A DNA stretch of 64,000 bases, taken from Cycas panzhihuaensis. Lineage: Eukaryota; Cycadophyta. A model generated the notes under the pieces. That model did no database searches, was not told where the DNA came from, and worked only from the letters and a program-made list of their open reading frames with translations. Where the stretch lies: NCBI GenBank assembly GCA_023213395.1, contig CM041465.1, forward strand, positions 124,001-188,000, read 5' to 3'. Positions 34,173 to 45,900 of the stretch are shown piece by piece. The position numbers and the translations under genes were made by a program. The stretch's first letter is position 1. The number at the start of each line of letters is the position of its first letter.

Positions 34173-37100
34173 AAACAAAACAAATGGGCATCGTGGGGGA
34201 TGGTGTCCCAAATATGTGCTGGGGGTGAAAGAGCAGCGCCAGAACCTGGGTTGGGAGGGGAAACAATACGGGACGTGTCTCTGGACACGAGGTGGTAAAC
34301 GGACCATCTGGTGCAGACTTAGGAAGAGGGGGATGCGCGCAAAGCATCTGCCCCACCCCAAGAGGGACACCACCGAGAGGGAGCCCGCCACACACCCCTG
34401 ACCGAAAGAAAGAAAACAGACAACGAAACATCCAAAGGGGAGAAATGACCAGCAACAATGAGAAAATTAAATGGCCCAAATAAGAGTGAAACGCACGAGG
34501 GGGAGACAAAAATGGAAGGGGTGAAGACAAACAAGACAATTGGGACTTCCATCAAAAAGGCTGCCACGGAACAAGACAAATGGGCATCGGGGGAGGAACG
34601 CATCCCAAATATGTGCTGGGGGAGAAAGAGCAACACGTAACCCGGATGTGGTAAATAATACGGGACATGTCTTTGGGCACGAGGTGGTAAACGGCCCGTC
34701 CGGTGTGCACTTAGGAAAGAGGGGGATGCGCGCAAAGCATCTGCCCCACCCCAAGAGGGACACCACCGAAAGGGAGCCCGCCACACACCCCCAACCGAAA
34801 GAGAGAAAACAGACAACGAAACATCCAAAGGGGAGAAATGACCAGCAATAATGAGGAAATTAAACAGCCCAAACAAGAGCGAAACATACGAGGGGGAGAC
34901 AAAAATGGAAGTGGTGAAGACAAACAAGACAATTGGGACTTCCCTCAAAAGGGTCAGTACTAATAAGACAAACAGTATTTGGGGAGGAACGATCCCAAAT
35001 ATGTGCCGGGGTGAAAGAGCATGTAACTCCGGGTTGGGAGGGTAAATGATATGGGACGTGTCTTTGGACACGAGGTGGTAAACAACCCATCCGGTGTGGA
35101 CTTAGGAAGAGGGGGATGCGCGCAAAGCATCTGCCCCACCCCAAGAGGGACACCATCGAGAGGGAGCCCGCCACACACCCCCAACCGAAAGAAAGAAAAT
35201 AGACAACGAAACATCCAACGTGGAGAAATGACCAAAGAATAATGAGAAAATTAAATTTCAAACAAGAGCGAAACGCACGAGGGGGAGACAAAAATGGAAG
35301 CGGTGAAGACAAATAAGACAATTGGGAACTCCGCCAAAAAGGGTGCCACGGAACAAGACAAACGGGCATCGGGGGAGGAACGCATCCCAAATATGTGCTG
35401 GGGGTGAAAGAGCGTCGTAACCTGTGTTGAGGGGAACGATACGGGACGTGCTTTGGGCACGAGGTTGTAAACGGCCCATCTGGTACGCACTTAGAAAGAG
35501 GGGGATGCGCGCAAAGCATCTGCCCCCCCAAGAGGGACACCACCGCGAGGGAGCCCGCCACACACCCCCAGCCGAAAGAAAGAAAACAGACAACAAAACA
35601 TCCAAAGGGGAGAAATGACCAGCAACAATGAGAAAACTAAACAGCGCAAACAAGAGCGAAATGGACAGGGGGGAGACAAAAACGGAAGGGGTGAAGATAA
35701 ACAAGACAACTGGGACTTCTGCCAAAAAGGGTGCCATGGAACAAAACAAACGGGCATCGTGGGGGAAGACATCCCAAATATGTGCTGGGGGTGAAAGAGC
35801 GGCGTAAACTGTTGGGAGAGGAAACGATACGGACGTGTCTCGGGCACGATGTGGTAAACTACTGGCCCAAAGGCGGGACTTAGAAGAGGGGATACGCGCA
35901 AAGCATCTGGCCCACCCCAAGAGGGACACCACCGAGAGGGAGCCCGCCACACACCCCAAGAGAAAGAAAGAAAATGCATAAATCTAAACATCCAAAGGGG
36001 AGAAACGATCAAAGAATAATGAGAAAATTAAACTACCAAATAAGAGTGAAACGACGAGGGGAGACAAAATGGAAGGGGTGAAGACAAACAAGATAATTGG
36101 GACTTCCGTCAAAAAGGTTGCCACGAAACAAGACAAACGGGCATCGTGGGGGAAGGTGCCCCAAATATGTGCTGGGGGTGAAAGAGCGGCGCCAGAACCC
36201 GGGTTGGGAGGTGAAATAATACGGGACGTGTCTTTGGGCACGAGGTGGTAAACGGCACGTCCGGTGTGCACTTAGGAAAGAGGGGGATGCGCGCAAAGCA
36301 TTTGCCCCACCCCAAGAGGGACACCACCGAAAGGGAGCCCACCACACACCCCCAATCGAAAGAGAGAAAACAAACAACGAAACATCCAAAGGGGAGAAAT
36401 GACCAGCAACAATGAGGAAATTAAATGTTTCAAACAAGAGTGAAACGACGAGGGGAGACAAAATGGAAGTGGTGAAGACAAACAAGACAATTGGGACTTC
36501 CTCAAAAGGGTTGGTACTAATAAGACAAACGGCATCGTGGGAGGAACGTGTCCCAAATATGTGCCGGGGTGAAAGAGCAGCCGTAACTCGGGTTGGGAGG
36601 GGAAACGACACGGACGTGTGTTTGGGCAGGAGGTGGTAAACTACCATCCAAAGGCGGACTTAGGAAGAGGGGGATGCGCGCAAAGCATCTGCTCCACCCC
36701 AAGAGGGATACCACCGAGAGGGAGCCCCCCACACACCCCCAACCAAAAGAAAGAAAACAGACAATGAAACATCCAAAGGGGAGAAATGACCAGTAACAAT
36801 GAGAAAATTAAACAGCCCAAACAAGAGCGAAACGCACGAGGGGGAGACAAACATGGGAGGGGTGAAGACAAACAAGACAATTGGGACTTCCATCAAAAAG
36901 GGTGCCACGAAACAAGACAAACGGGCATCGAGGGAGGTACGCGTCCCAAATATGTGCTGCGGGTGAAAGAGCAGTGCCAAAACCCAGGTTGGGAGGGGAA
37001 ATGATACGGGACGTGCTTTGGGCACGAGGTGGTAAACAACCCTCCCGGTGCACACTTAGGAAGAGGGGGATGCGCGTAAAGCATCTGCCCCACCCCAATT

Positions 37101-38949
37101 GGAACACCACCGAAAGGGAGGCCGCCATATAGCCCCAGCCGAAGGAAAGAAAACAAACGAAACATCAAAAGGGAAGAATTGACTAGCAACAATGGGAAAA
37201 ACAAACTGCCCAAACAAGAGGAAAACGCACGAGGGGAAGACAAAAACGGAAGCTGTGAAGACAAACAAGACAATTGGGACTTCCGTCAAAAAGGGTGCCA
37301 CAGAACAAGACAAACGGGCATCCCAAAAATGTGCTGGGGGTGAAAGAGCAGCGCCAGAACCTGGGTTGGGAGGGAGAATGGTACGGGAGGTGTCTTTGGG
37401 CATGAGGTGGTAAACGGCCCGTCCGGTGCACACTTAGGAAGAGGGGGATGCATGCAAAGCATCTACCCCACCCCAAGAGGGACACCACCGAAAGGGAGGC
37501 AGCAACACACCCCCAACGGAAAGAAAGAAAATAGACAACAAAACATCCAAATGGCAGAATTGACCAGCAACAATGGGAAAAACAAACACCCCAAACAAGA
37601 GGGAAGCGCACCAAGGGGAGACAAAAATGGAAGGGGCGAAGACAAACAAGACAATTGGGACTTCAGTCAAAAAGGGTGCCACGTAACAAGACAAACAGGC
37701 ATGAGGGGGGGAAGGCATCCCAAATATGTGCTGGGGTTGAAAGAGCGCTGTAACCTGGGTTGGGTGGGGGAATGATACGGGACGTGTCCTTGGCCCATGG
37801 GTGGTAAACGGCCCATCCGGTACGCACTTAGGAAGAGGGGGATGCGCGCAAAGCATCTGCCCCATCTCAAGAGGGACACCACCGAAAGGGAGCCCAGTAC
37901 CTACACCCAAGCCAAAGAAAGAAAACAGACAACGAAACATCCAAAGGGGAGAAACAAGAGGGAAACGCACGAGGGGGAGACAAAAACGGAAGGGGTAAAG
38001 AGAAACAAGACAATTGGGACTTCTGTCAAAAAGGGTGCCACCCAACAAGACAAACAGGCATCGGGGGTGGGGGGGAGTGTCCCAAACATGTGCTGGGGGT
38101 GAAAGAGCGCACTGTAACCCCAAGTTGGGAGGGAGAATGATACGAGACGTGTCTTTGGGCAGGAGGTTGTAATCGGCCCGTCCGGTGCACACTTGGAAAG
38201 AGGGGGATGCGCGCAAAGCATCTGCCCCACCCCAAGAGGGACACCACTGAAGGGGAGGCTGCCACACACCCCCAACCGAAAGAAAACAGACAACAAAACA
38301 TTTAAAGGGGAGAATTGACCAGCAATAATGGGAAAAACAAATAGCCCAAACAAGAGGGAAACGCACGAGGGGGAGACAAAAGTGGAAGGGGTGAAGACAA
38401 ACAAGACAATTGGGACTCCAGAAAAAGGGTGCCACTAACAAGACAAACGGCATCGGGAGGCATCTCAAATATGTGCCGGGGTGAAAGAGCAGCACAAACC
38501 CGGGTTGGAGGGAGAATCAGACGGACGTGTCGGGTTCGAGGGTGGAAGACAAACAAGACAATTGTGTCTTCCACAAAAGGGTGCCACGTAACAAGACAAA
38601 CGGCATCGGGGAAGGGGGTCCCAAATATGTGCGGGGGGTGAAAGAGCAGCGTCCAAACCTGGGTTGGGAGGGAGAATCAGGCAGTGTGTGCCTTTGGGCC
38701 CGAGGGGTGAAGACAAATAAGACAATTGGGACTTCCGTCAAAAAGGGTGCCACGGAACAAGACAAACGGGCATGGGGGGGGGAAGGGGGCATCCCAAATA
38801 TGTGCTGGGGGTGAAAGAGCAGCGCCAAAACCTGGGTTGGGAGGGAGAACAGTACGAGACGTGTCTTTGGGCCCGAGGGGTGAAGACAAACAAGACAATT
38901 GGGACTTCCGTCAAAAAGGGTGCCAAGGAACAAGACAAACAAGCATCGA

Positions 38950-38971
38950 GGGGGGGGGAGGGGGGAGGGGG
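38950..38971 (+). other. G-run at the edge of TE4 (possible G-quadruplex)
   Basis: Three G runs of about 10, 6 and 5, separated by single A's. Similar but variable runs occur at the same place in the other short C units (38773-38788, 42522-42535, 42692-42701, 42857-42880). Confidence 0.7.
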
Positions 38972-38984
38972 CATCCCAAATATG

Positions 38985-39966
38985 TGTCACTGGCTACGAT
39001 ACCTGTAAGCAAGACCGGGTGACTTTTACTCGACTTGCCCAAGGGGACTGTTTTCGCCAGCCCGACTACGCCTTAACCTGCACCAAGTTAGCTTTCTTCA
39101 CAAAGTTATGCAGTGGAATTAAACTCATATCATCAACCAGTTCCTTAAGCACACATGCCATTCAACCATAAGCAAACCATCCACATTGAGACACAAAGAA
39201 CACCATCATTTTGGAGAGAATGTGTTTTATTATTGCAATCGGCCAACGCCCCAACGACATAATATAGATCAAAGGCCCTCGCCAACATCAACATATCGAG
39301 CCTGCCCGCCAACATGCTCGCTGATACAAAGAATAGCCGCTGTCCCTGGCCCACGATAACCCTCCAACCAAAAGCGCACACCGCATCTCGACACTGCTCG
39401 CCTCAATCTTGCCACTACGCCCGCCTCCTCGAGCGCCGCCCGTGACATCACGCCCGCCTCCTAGCCTCGCTCGTGTCAAGTGGTCTTCACGATGCTCCGA
39501 ACCGCCCAAGAGCCTCGATCGACTCTCGATGACCATCCTTTATTTTGCCCACATCGAACACTGAATCGCCTAGTGCCCGATTTGAGATGAGTCCCCCGAC
39601 ACCATCTCGCCTCGCCATACCTATCCAAAGTTGCCTCCCAGCATCCTTGTGTTCCTCATAACCTCCGCATCAAGCCTCTATCGTTGGCACCAAGTCTCGA
39701 GCAAAGATCGCCACCATCGCTTGCCGCCCTTGTCATCGCCCCTGCTGATGAGTACCTCTATAACCCACCAACATTGGCCCTGTACAACCCACCGCTGTCA
39801 ACACTGTGGTCCGATCACTTGGGACACCCTTCCGCTCACAACCGCTACGCAATACTGGATCCGGCCCATAAGTTTGCAACAAGTCAAAGGCCACAACTCG
39901 CTTTGAATAATCCATACCAAACACTCCACGCCTCAGTGAAGTGGCGCAGCATCTTCACCCACTACA
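38985..39966 (-). repeat. TE4 3' LTR (left)
   Basis: Direct repeat of 41372-42380. Shared stretches include TTACTCGACTTGCCCAAGGG and AACCAGTTCCTTAAGCACAC. Diverged by many short indels. Confidence 0.87.
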
Positions 39967-39982
39967 ATACTCCCCACCTCAA
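39967..39982 (-). other. TE4 polypurine tract
   Basis: The minus strand reads TTGAGGTGGGGAGTAT directly before the 3' LTR. Confidence 0.6.
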
Positions 39983-40079
39983 GTTGACGCCCTACCGGTG
40001 TGGCCCGAGTCAATGCCCTGCTCTGCCTTATCCTCAAGACAGAGAGAAGCTCCACCCTACCTCGTAATCGGGAAATCAA

Positions 40080-40790
40080 AACACATGTTCCCCATCTTCG
40101 CACCGCCTCACGCCTACGCTTCGCATACACCGGTGATATCCATCGCACTCAAGAACCGCATGTTGCCTCGGCGTTCTACATGATGTGTCGTTTCAATCCG
40201 GCTCGCACACGTAAAAGTCACGGCCGTCCATCAACTCCTCGCCCTGCATCACTCGGGAACATCCATTTCTCCTCGTGAGAATCGGTCCAGCCCTCCTCCC
40301 GAGAATCGGGCGACAAAGTTTCGCATCCCCGACGCCCACCTCGCCTTGAACACCAGAAGTTCATCTCTAGTGCTCCACGAGAGAAGTCCTCCTCGACTCC
40401 ATCTCCTTCTGGCCCGCATGCCAGGCTCGATCCCCGCCTCGCACCGCCTTCCGCTTCAAGATCATAATAATCGGGCGACATCCATTACACACAAGAACAC
40501 ATGTTACCTCACGTCAGCGATCTACATGGTGTTCTGCCTCCGCGCTCGCACAGAAAAGTCACTACCGCCACTAACTCCTTCGCCTCCCTGGCCACTGGGA
40601 TCATCCAAGTCCTTCTCCTGAGAACTTGCCCAGCCCTCCTCCTGAGAACTGGTGGCAAAGCTTCCGCATCCTGCACGCTTCCACCCCGCCTGTAACACCA
40701 GAAGTCCATCTCTAGTGCTCCCTGTTGAGATGAGTCCCCACCGACACCATCTCTTCTTGGCACAATCCTATCCAGGTCGCCTTCCCTTGG
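40080..40790. repeat. Tandem duplication inside TE4
   Basis: Two diverged copies of about 350 bp, roughly 40080-40440 and 40441-40790. They share ACACCAGAAGT, CATCTCTAGTGCTCC, AACACATGTT and CTACATG blocks. No protein recognised. Confidence 0.6.
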
Positions 40791-40879
40791 CTACCTCGCC
40801 AGTTCCTCAGATCTTGCAGCCTGATGTCCAGACTAGTCCCCGTCCAACACCGTATTTAGCTCGGGTCCCAAAGCCGCCG

Positions 40880-41360
40880 CCCATACAAACAGACTAGGCA
40901 CCACTTGACAGCTGCAAGTTGTGGTAACTGACTTCCCGCATCAGCCACCATTCCTCTGCTCTGGTCCTCTGCCAAAGCTAGGCACTTCCTCCGTGAAGTA
41001 CCTCGTTGCTGTTCTCATATGAGTTCTGGCTAAATTCGTTGAGTGTGGCTACCCCGCTAGCCATGATCCACATCAAAAGTGTTGTCCATGTCCATCCTGA
41101 CTCTGACCCTCACACTTCCACCCAACTATGCATGGAGGTCTAACACCTCAGTCTCTAGTGCCTGCACTTGACCCGCCAAGTGCTACACCCTTTGGTGAGT
41201 GATCCATTCACCCACATTCCGGTTGTGCTTCTCCATTTGTGCTAACTTCCTCTTGGTAGACTTCTGCACTTTTAGCACAAGGGTCCAACTCACCCTCAAT
41301 GCTTCTTGCTCAATCCGTCTGTCTATCCATGTTCCGACATAATGGGACCTAACTTGGGCT
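40880..41360 (-). pseudogene. TE4 gag-like N-terminal remnant
   Basis: A minus-strand frame at 41183-41401 reads IDRRIEQEALRVSWTLVLKV and later a second piece, GQVQALETEVLDLHA, near 41130-41180 beyond a stop. The charged heptad-like pattern is that of the coiled coil seen at the N-terminus of some plant retrotransposon Gag proteins. It lies right after the primer site. Weak evidence. Confidence 0.35.
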
Positions 41361-41370
41361 CTGATACCAA
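41359..41370 (-). other. TE4 primer-binding site (initiator tRNA-Met)
   Basis: The minus strand reads TGGTATCAGAGC within two bases of the 5' LTR. Confidence 0.88.
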
Positions 41371-41371
41371 C

Positions 41372-42380
41372 TGTCACGGGGCTAGGATACCCGTGCGGCA
41401 CTGGCGACTCTTACTCGACTTGCCCAAGGGGACCAAGCTTTTCTAGTCCCAGCATCACGCCTTAACCTGCACCAAGTTAGCTTTCTTCACAAAGTTATGC
41501 AGCAGAATTAAACTCATATCATCAACCAGTTCCTTAAGCACACATGCCATTCAACCATAAGCAAACCATCCACATTGAGACACAGCAAACACCATCATTT
41601 TGGAGAGAATGTGTTTCTATTATTGCAACTGGGCCAATGCCCCAACGATTACAATATAGATCAAAGGCCCCCTGGCCAACATCAACATATCGAGCCTGCC
41701 CACCAACATGCTCGATTGATACAAAGAATAGCCTCTCCCTGGCCCACGACAACTCTTCAACCAAAATCCCACACCGGCATCTTGACACTCGCTCCCGCCT
41801 CGATCTTTGCCACTACGCCCGCCTCCTCCCGAGCCCTCGCCCGTGACATCACGTCGCCTCCCGCCTCGCCTCAGGTCAAGTGGTCTTCATGATGTCTCTA
41901 AATCGTCTAAGAGCCTCGATCGACTCCCAGATGACCATCCTTTATTTCGCCCACATCGAACACCGTGAATCCGCCCTAGTGCCTGATTTGAGATGAGTCC
42001 CCCCCAACACCATCTCGCCTGGCCATACCTATCCAGGTTGCCTCCCCAGGCATCCTTGCCAGGTTCTCTCGCGAATCTCTGTACCAAGCCTCTATCGTTA
42101 GCACCAAGTCTGAGCAAAGATCGTCCACCATCGCTTGTCATCCTTTGTCATCACCCCTGCTGATGAGTACCTCTATAACCCACCAACATTGGCCCCGTAC
42201 AACCCACCGCTGTCAACACCGTGGTCCGATCGCTGGGACACCCTTCCGCTCGCAACCGTTGCAGAATACTCTGATCCATCCATAAGTTTGCAACAAGTCA
42301 AGGCCACAACTCGCTTTAAACAATCCATACCAAACACCCACGCCCGCTGTCAAGTGGCTAGGCATCTTCACCCCACTACA
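41372..42380 (-). repeat. TE4 5' LTR (right)
   Basis: Direct repeat of 38985-39966, starts TGTCACGGGGC and ends CCCCACTACA. The C array resumes at once with TGTGCCGGGGTG. Confidence 0.87.
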
Positions 42381-43029
42381 TGTGCCGGGGTGAAAGAGCG
42401 CCAAACCTGGGTTGGGAGGGAGAAATGTACGGGACGTGCCTTTGGGCCCGAGGGGTGAAGACAAATAAGACAATTGGGACTTCCGTCAAAAAGGGTGCCA
42501 CGGAACAAGACAAACGGGCATGGGGGGAGGGGGCGTCCCGAATATGTGCTGGGGGTGAAAGAGCAGCGCCAAAACCTGGGTTGGGAGGGAGAATGATACG
42601 GGACGTGTCTTTGGGCCCGAGGGGTGAAGACAAATAAGACAATTGGGACTTCCGTCAAAAAGGGTGCCACAGAACAAGACAAACGGGCATCAGGGGGGGG
42701 CGTCCCAAATATGTGCTAGGGGTGAAAGAGCAGCGCCCAAACCTGGGTTGGGAGGGAGAACAGTACGGGACGTGTCTTTGGGCCCGAGGGGTGAAGACAA
42801 ACAAGACAATTGGGACTTCCGTCAAAAAGGGTGCCATGGAACAAGACAAACGGGCATGGGGGGGGTGAGGGGGAAGGGGGCATCCCAAATATGTGCTAGG
42901 GGTGAAAGAGTAGTGCCCAAACCTGGGTTGGGAGGGAGAAATATACGGGACGTGTCTTTGGGCCCGAGGGGTGAAGACAAAGAAGACAATTGGGACTTCC
43001 GTCAAAAAGGGTGCCATGGAACAAGACAA
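42381..43029. repeat. IGS C-repeat array, third part (short units)
   Basis: Short C units of 167-179 bp, marked by GGGTGAAGACAAA near 42455, 42624, 42791 and 42970. Each has a variable G run. The array ends abruptly after GGGTGCCATGGAACAAG, where the 51-bp array begins. Confidence 0.92.
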
Positions 43030-43488
43030 ACGAGGTGGGGTTTCCACGAATGAAGTGCAGTGCTTTCCACCAAGTCCACAACGAAGTGGGGTTTCCGCGA
43101 ACGAAGGCCAGAGCGTTCCACCAAGTCCACAACGAAGTGGGGTTTCCGCAAACGAAGGCCAGAGCGTTCCACCAAGTCCACAACGAAGTGGGGTTTCTGC
43201 GAACGAAGGCCAGAGCGTTCCACCAAGTCCACAACGAAGTGGGGTTTCTGCGAACGAAGGCCGGAGCGTTCCACCAAGTCCACAACGAAGTGGGGTTTCC
43301 GCGAACGAAGGTCGGAGCGTTCCACCAAGTCCACAACGAAGTGGGGTTTCCGCGAACGAAGGCCAGAGTGTTCCACTAAGTCCACAACGAAGTGGGGTTT
43401 CCGTGAACGAAGGCCAGAGCATTCCACCAAGTCCACAACGAAGTGGGGTTTCCGCGAACGAAGGCCAGAGCGTTCCATCGTCCAAGTC
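43030..43488. repeat. IGS 51-bp tandem array (nine units)
   Basis: GTGGGGTTT recurs at exactly 51-bp steps: 43035, 43086, 43137, 43188, 43239, 43290, 43341, 43392 and 43443. There are no indels and only a few substitutions per unit. Because 51 is a multiple of three, frames stay open on both strands (17-residue peptide repeats), which explains several long open frames here. Not a gene. Confidence 0.97.
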
Positions 43489-43499
43489 CATAAAAAAAT

Positions 43500-43790
43500 G
43501 AAGTGTGATTTCTTCTGATTTTCATCGTTTATCGCCATTTTATAGCCGTTTTAACCATTTCCAAACCGATTTTGATCGTTATGTTCATTTTATAGCCGTT
43601 TTAACCGATTTTCATCGTCTATGGCCATTTTACAGCTGTTTTAGCCATTTCCAAACTGATTTTGATCGTTCATGGCCATTTTATAGCTACCTTAACCGTT
43701 TCTGAGCCGATTTTGATTGTTTATGGTCATTTGTGAGCCATTTTTACTGTTTCTGAAACTATTTTGACCGTTTCTAGCCATACTGTTCGT
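43500..43790. repeat. T-rich degenerate repeat with 51-bp period
   Basis: GATTTTSATCGT begins units of 51, 39, 51 and 51 bp from about 43517, followed by a diverged unit. Each has GCCATTTTATAGC and a CGTTTTAACC-like block. Unrelated in sequence to the preceding array but of the same period. Confidence 0.85.
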
Positions 43791-43975
43791 TTTATTCGCC
43801 AACACCTATGCACCAAAAGTAACCGGTTGCCTCGAAACCAAACATGCAATCGAGGTAAAGGGACTAATGGCTCTTGTTACCGCCCTTGGCGTGATTAGCA
43901 ACCCCGGAATGGGCGACTCGTAAGAGGGGACCCAAGAAACCAAAACGCCCGCATACATGCCAGAGGCAGAGAGAA
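43791..43975. other. IGS spacer
   Basis: Unique sequence between the T-rich array and the diverged C unit. Nothing recognised. Confidence 0.5.
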
Positions 43976-44100
43976 ACATCCCCTATATGTGCTGGGGTGA
44001 AAGACAGCCCCGACCACTTGGGTCGAGAAGCTCATTGGTATGGTACGTGTCTTTTGGTTAAAGGCTGTAAACGGCCTATCTAGTGCCCAGTTAGGGAAAA
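43976..44100. repeat. Diverged solitary C-repeat unit
   Basis: Shares order and strings with C units: ATATGTGCTGGGGTGAAAG, ACTTGGGTCGAGA, GGTACGTGTCTTTTGG, GTAAACGGCC and AGTTAGG. On the minus strand it contains CATATAGGGGATG, where C units have CATATTTGGGATG. Confidence 0.8.
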
Positions 44101-44562
44101 TAAGTTGAGACCAAAAGGATCGCTTCTCTTGGAAACAGCCATGTAGTGGGTGCAACGAGCCTAACGGTTTGCTCTTCCCAGACACGGACCGACTCAAGAA
44201 ACGGTGAGTCAAAAATGGAGACTCAGAACCTAAAACTTATACACGTGTTATGGGTGCAGGCACGTAACACCGGCCGGAGTTAGGGTTGTTGTTGATAGGG
44301 GACGTGAGCTGTCAAGACGAAAAAAGGCCTGATTGGTGCAAACCCGGAGAAAACGCATAGCTGGAGGAACTATTCCTCGCTTGTGATCCGACCTACTCAA
44401 CCCACCTCCACAAGCAAAATAGTAGGCTCGCTTCAGAGCAAACCGTCACCCAGGGAAAACAGACTCGTAGGTCGGGTCCAGAACGAGTTGCTCGTAAGAA
44501 CGAGAACCAAGAATCGAATGCATCCCTACGGATGTGCACGGGGAAGACGCCTAGCCCAACAA
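44101..44562. other. IGS spacer downstream of 25S
   Basis: Unique sequence; no gene or repeat recognised. Confidence 0.5.
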
Positions 44563-44745
44563 CTTGGTGGAAAGCTCTGCACTTCATTCGCGGAAACCCC
44601 ACTTCGTTGTGGACTTAGACGATATCGAGTTACTAATGTCGAAACCCCACTGCCAGGACAGAGACGATATCGAGTTGCGAAACCCCACTCCATTCTCGGG
44701 CACGAGAAAGAAGTCACAAGAAGATTTACGGAGACCCCACTTCTT
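44563..44745. repeat. Inverted, diverged copies of the 51-bp unit
   Basis: 44563-44617 is a complete 51-bp unit in inverted orientation (CGCGGAAACCCCACTTCGTT). It is followed by diverged copies marked by ACCCCAC at about 44643, 44681 and 44733, with a repeated GACGATATCGAGTT. Opposite in orientation to 43030-43488 and close to the 25S 3' end. Confidence 0.85.
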
Positions 44746-44773
44746 CTTGGACTCGAGAGCGAAGAGCCGAGAG

Positions 44774-45847
44774 GTGGGGCCCAAATCGAAGCGACAATGG
44801 CTAAATTCAAAGGATCGTGGGCAAGAAGGCCACCGCCACTTACAATACCCCGTCAGATATTTAAGTCGTCTCGCAAATGATTCTTCTCGACGATCGCTTG
44901 TAATTGAATTTTGAAGTTGCTCCTACCGACGATTCTACCACCGGAGATCGCCAGGGCACGCCCTTGGGAACGCCGTGGCGCCCCTACTATAGGTCGCTAA
45001 ACAATCGAAGAGGGATGGCGCCGCCTAGCGTGGATTCTCGACTTAGAGGCGCTCACCATAATCCGACACACTCAGAGCTTGGCGCCAATCGGCTTTTCAA
45101 CCAAGCGCCGATGACCAATTGTGTGAATCAACCGCTCCTCTCGCATCAAGTTGAATTACTATCGCGACGTGACTCATCAAGAGGGTAAACTAACCTGCCT
45201 CACGACGGCCTAAACCCACTCACGCTCCCTATTGGTGGGTGAACAATCCAACACTTGGTGAATTTCGCTCACAATGATAGGAAGAGTCGACATCAAGGAT
45301 CAAAAGCAACGCCGCTATGAACGCTTCGCCACAAGCCGCTTATCCTCGTGGTAACTTTTCCGACACCTCTAGCCTCAAATTTCAAAATCTAAAGGATCGA
45401 TAGGCCACGCCACGCTTTCACTCGCTTGTATTCGCATCGAAAATCAAAATCAAATGAGCTTTTACCCTTTGTTCCACAGAGATTGCTCTCATTGAGCTCA
45501 TCTTAGGACACCGCATTATCTTTAACAGATGTGCCGCCCACCAAACTCCCCACCTAACAATGTCTTCCGCCTCGGATCGACACGACCGCACACGCCTTAT
45601 ACAAAAACAGGGCAATGCCCCGCCTCCGCCTCACTAATAAGTAAAATAACGTTAAAAGTAGTGGTATTTCACTTGCGCCCAAAACGGTTCCCACTTATTC
45701 TACACCTCTCAAGTCATTTCGCAAAGCCTGACTAGAGTCAAGCTCAACAGTGGTCTTCTTCCTCACGATTCTACCAAGCTCGCTCCTTGGTCGTGGTTTC
45801 ACTAGATAGTAGATAGGACTGGGAATCTCGTTAATCCATTCATGCGC

Positions 45848-45900
<53 letters not shown>

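Larger units (their letters stand above)
34168..38984. repeat. IGS C-repeat array, second part
   Basis: Continues the array cut by TE1. The marker GCGCAAAGCATCTG or a close variant recurs near 34335, 34731, 35116, 35509, 35898, 36294, 36677, 37074, 37455, 37848 and 38214, a unit of 365-398 bp. From about 38530 the units shorten to about 172 bp by loss of about 218 bp between GTGTCTTTGGGC and GTGAAGACAAAC. On the minus strand each unit carries CACATATTTGGGA. Long open frames on both strands are repeat shadows. Confidence 0.93.
38985..42380 (-). mobile_element. TE4: short non-autonomous LTR retrotransposon
   Basis: 3396-bp element inserted in a short C unit after CAAATATG. LTRs are 982 and 1009 bp (TGTCAC at the start, CACTACA at the end), with an internal region of only 1405 bp. 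An initiator tRNA-Met primer site and a polypurine tract fix the minus orientation. The only coding trace is a coiled-coil-like gag fragment. No protease, RT or integrase. The right target duplication is reduced to TG against ATATG on the left. Confidence 0.85.

Noticed and set aside
34319-38495. Many long minus-strand frames (up to 353 residues) rich in Leu, Phe, Ser and Cys
   Set aside because: Translations of purine-rich C repeats; frames shift between units, and the unit is not a multiple of three.
42655-43538. Long open frames on both strands with 17-residue repeats, up to 278 residues
   Set aside because: They follow from the 51-bp period, a multiple of three, without stops; all frames stay open on both strands. 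No start context or domain supports a gene.
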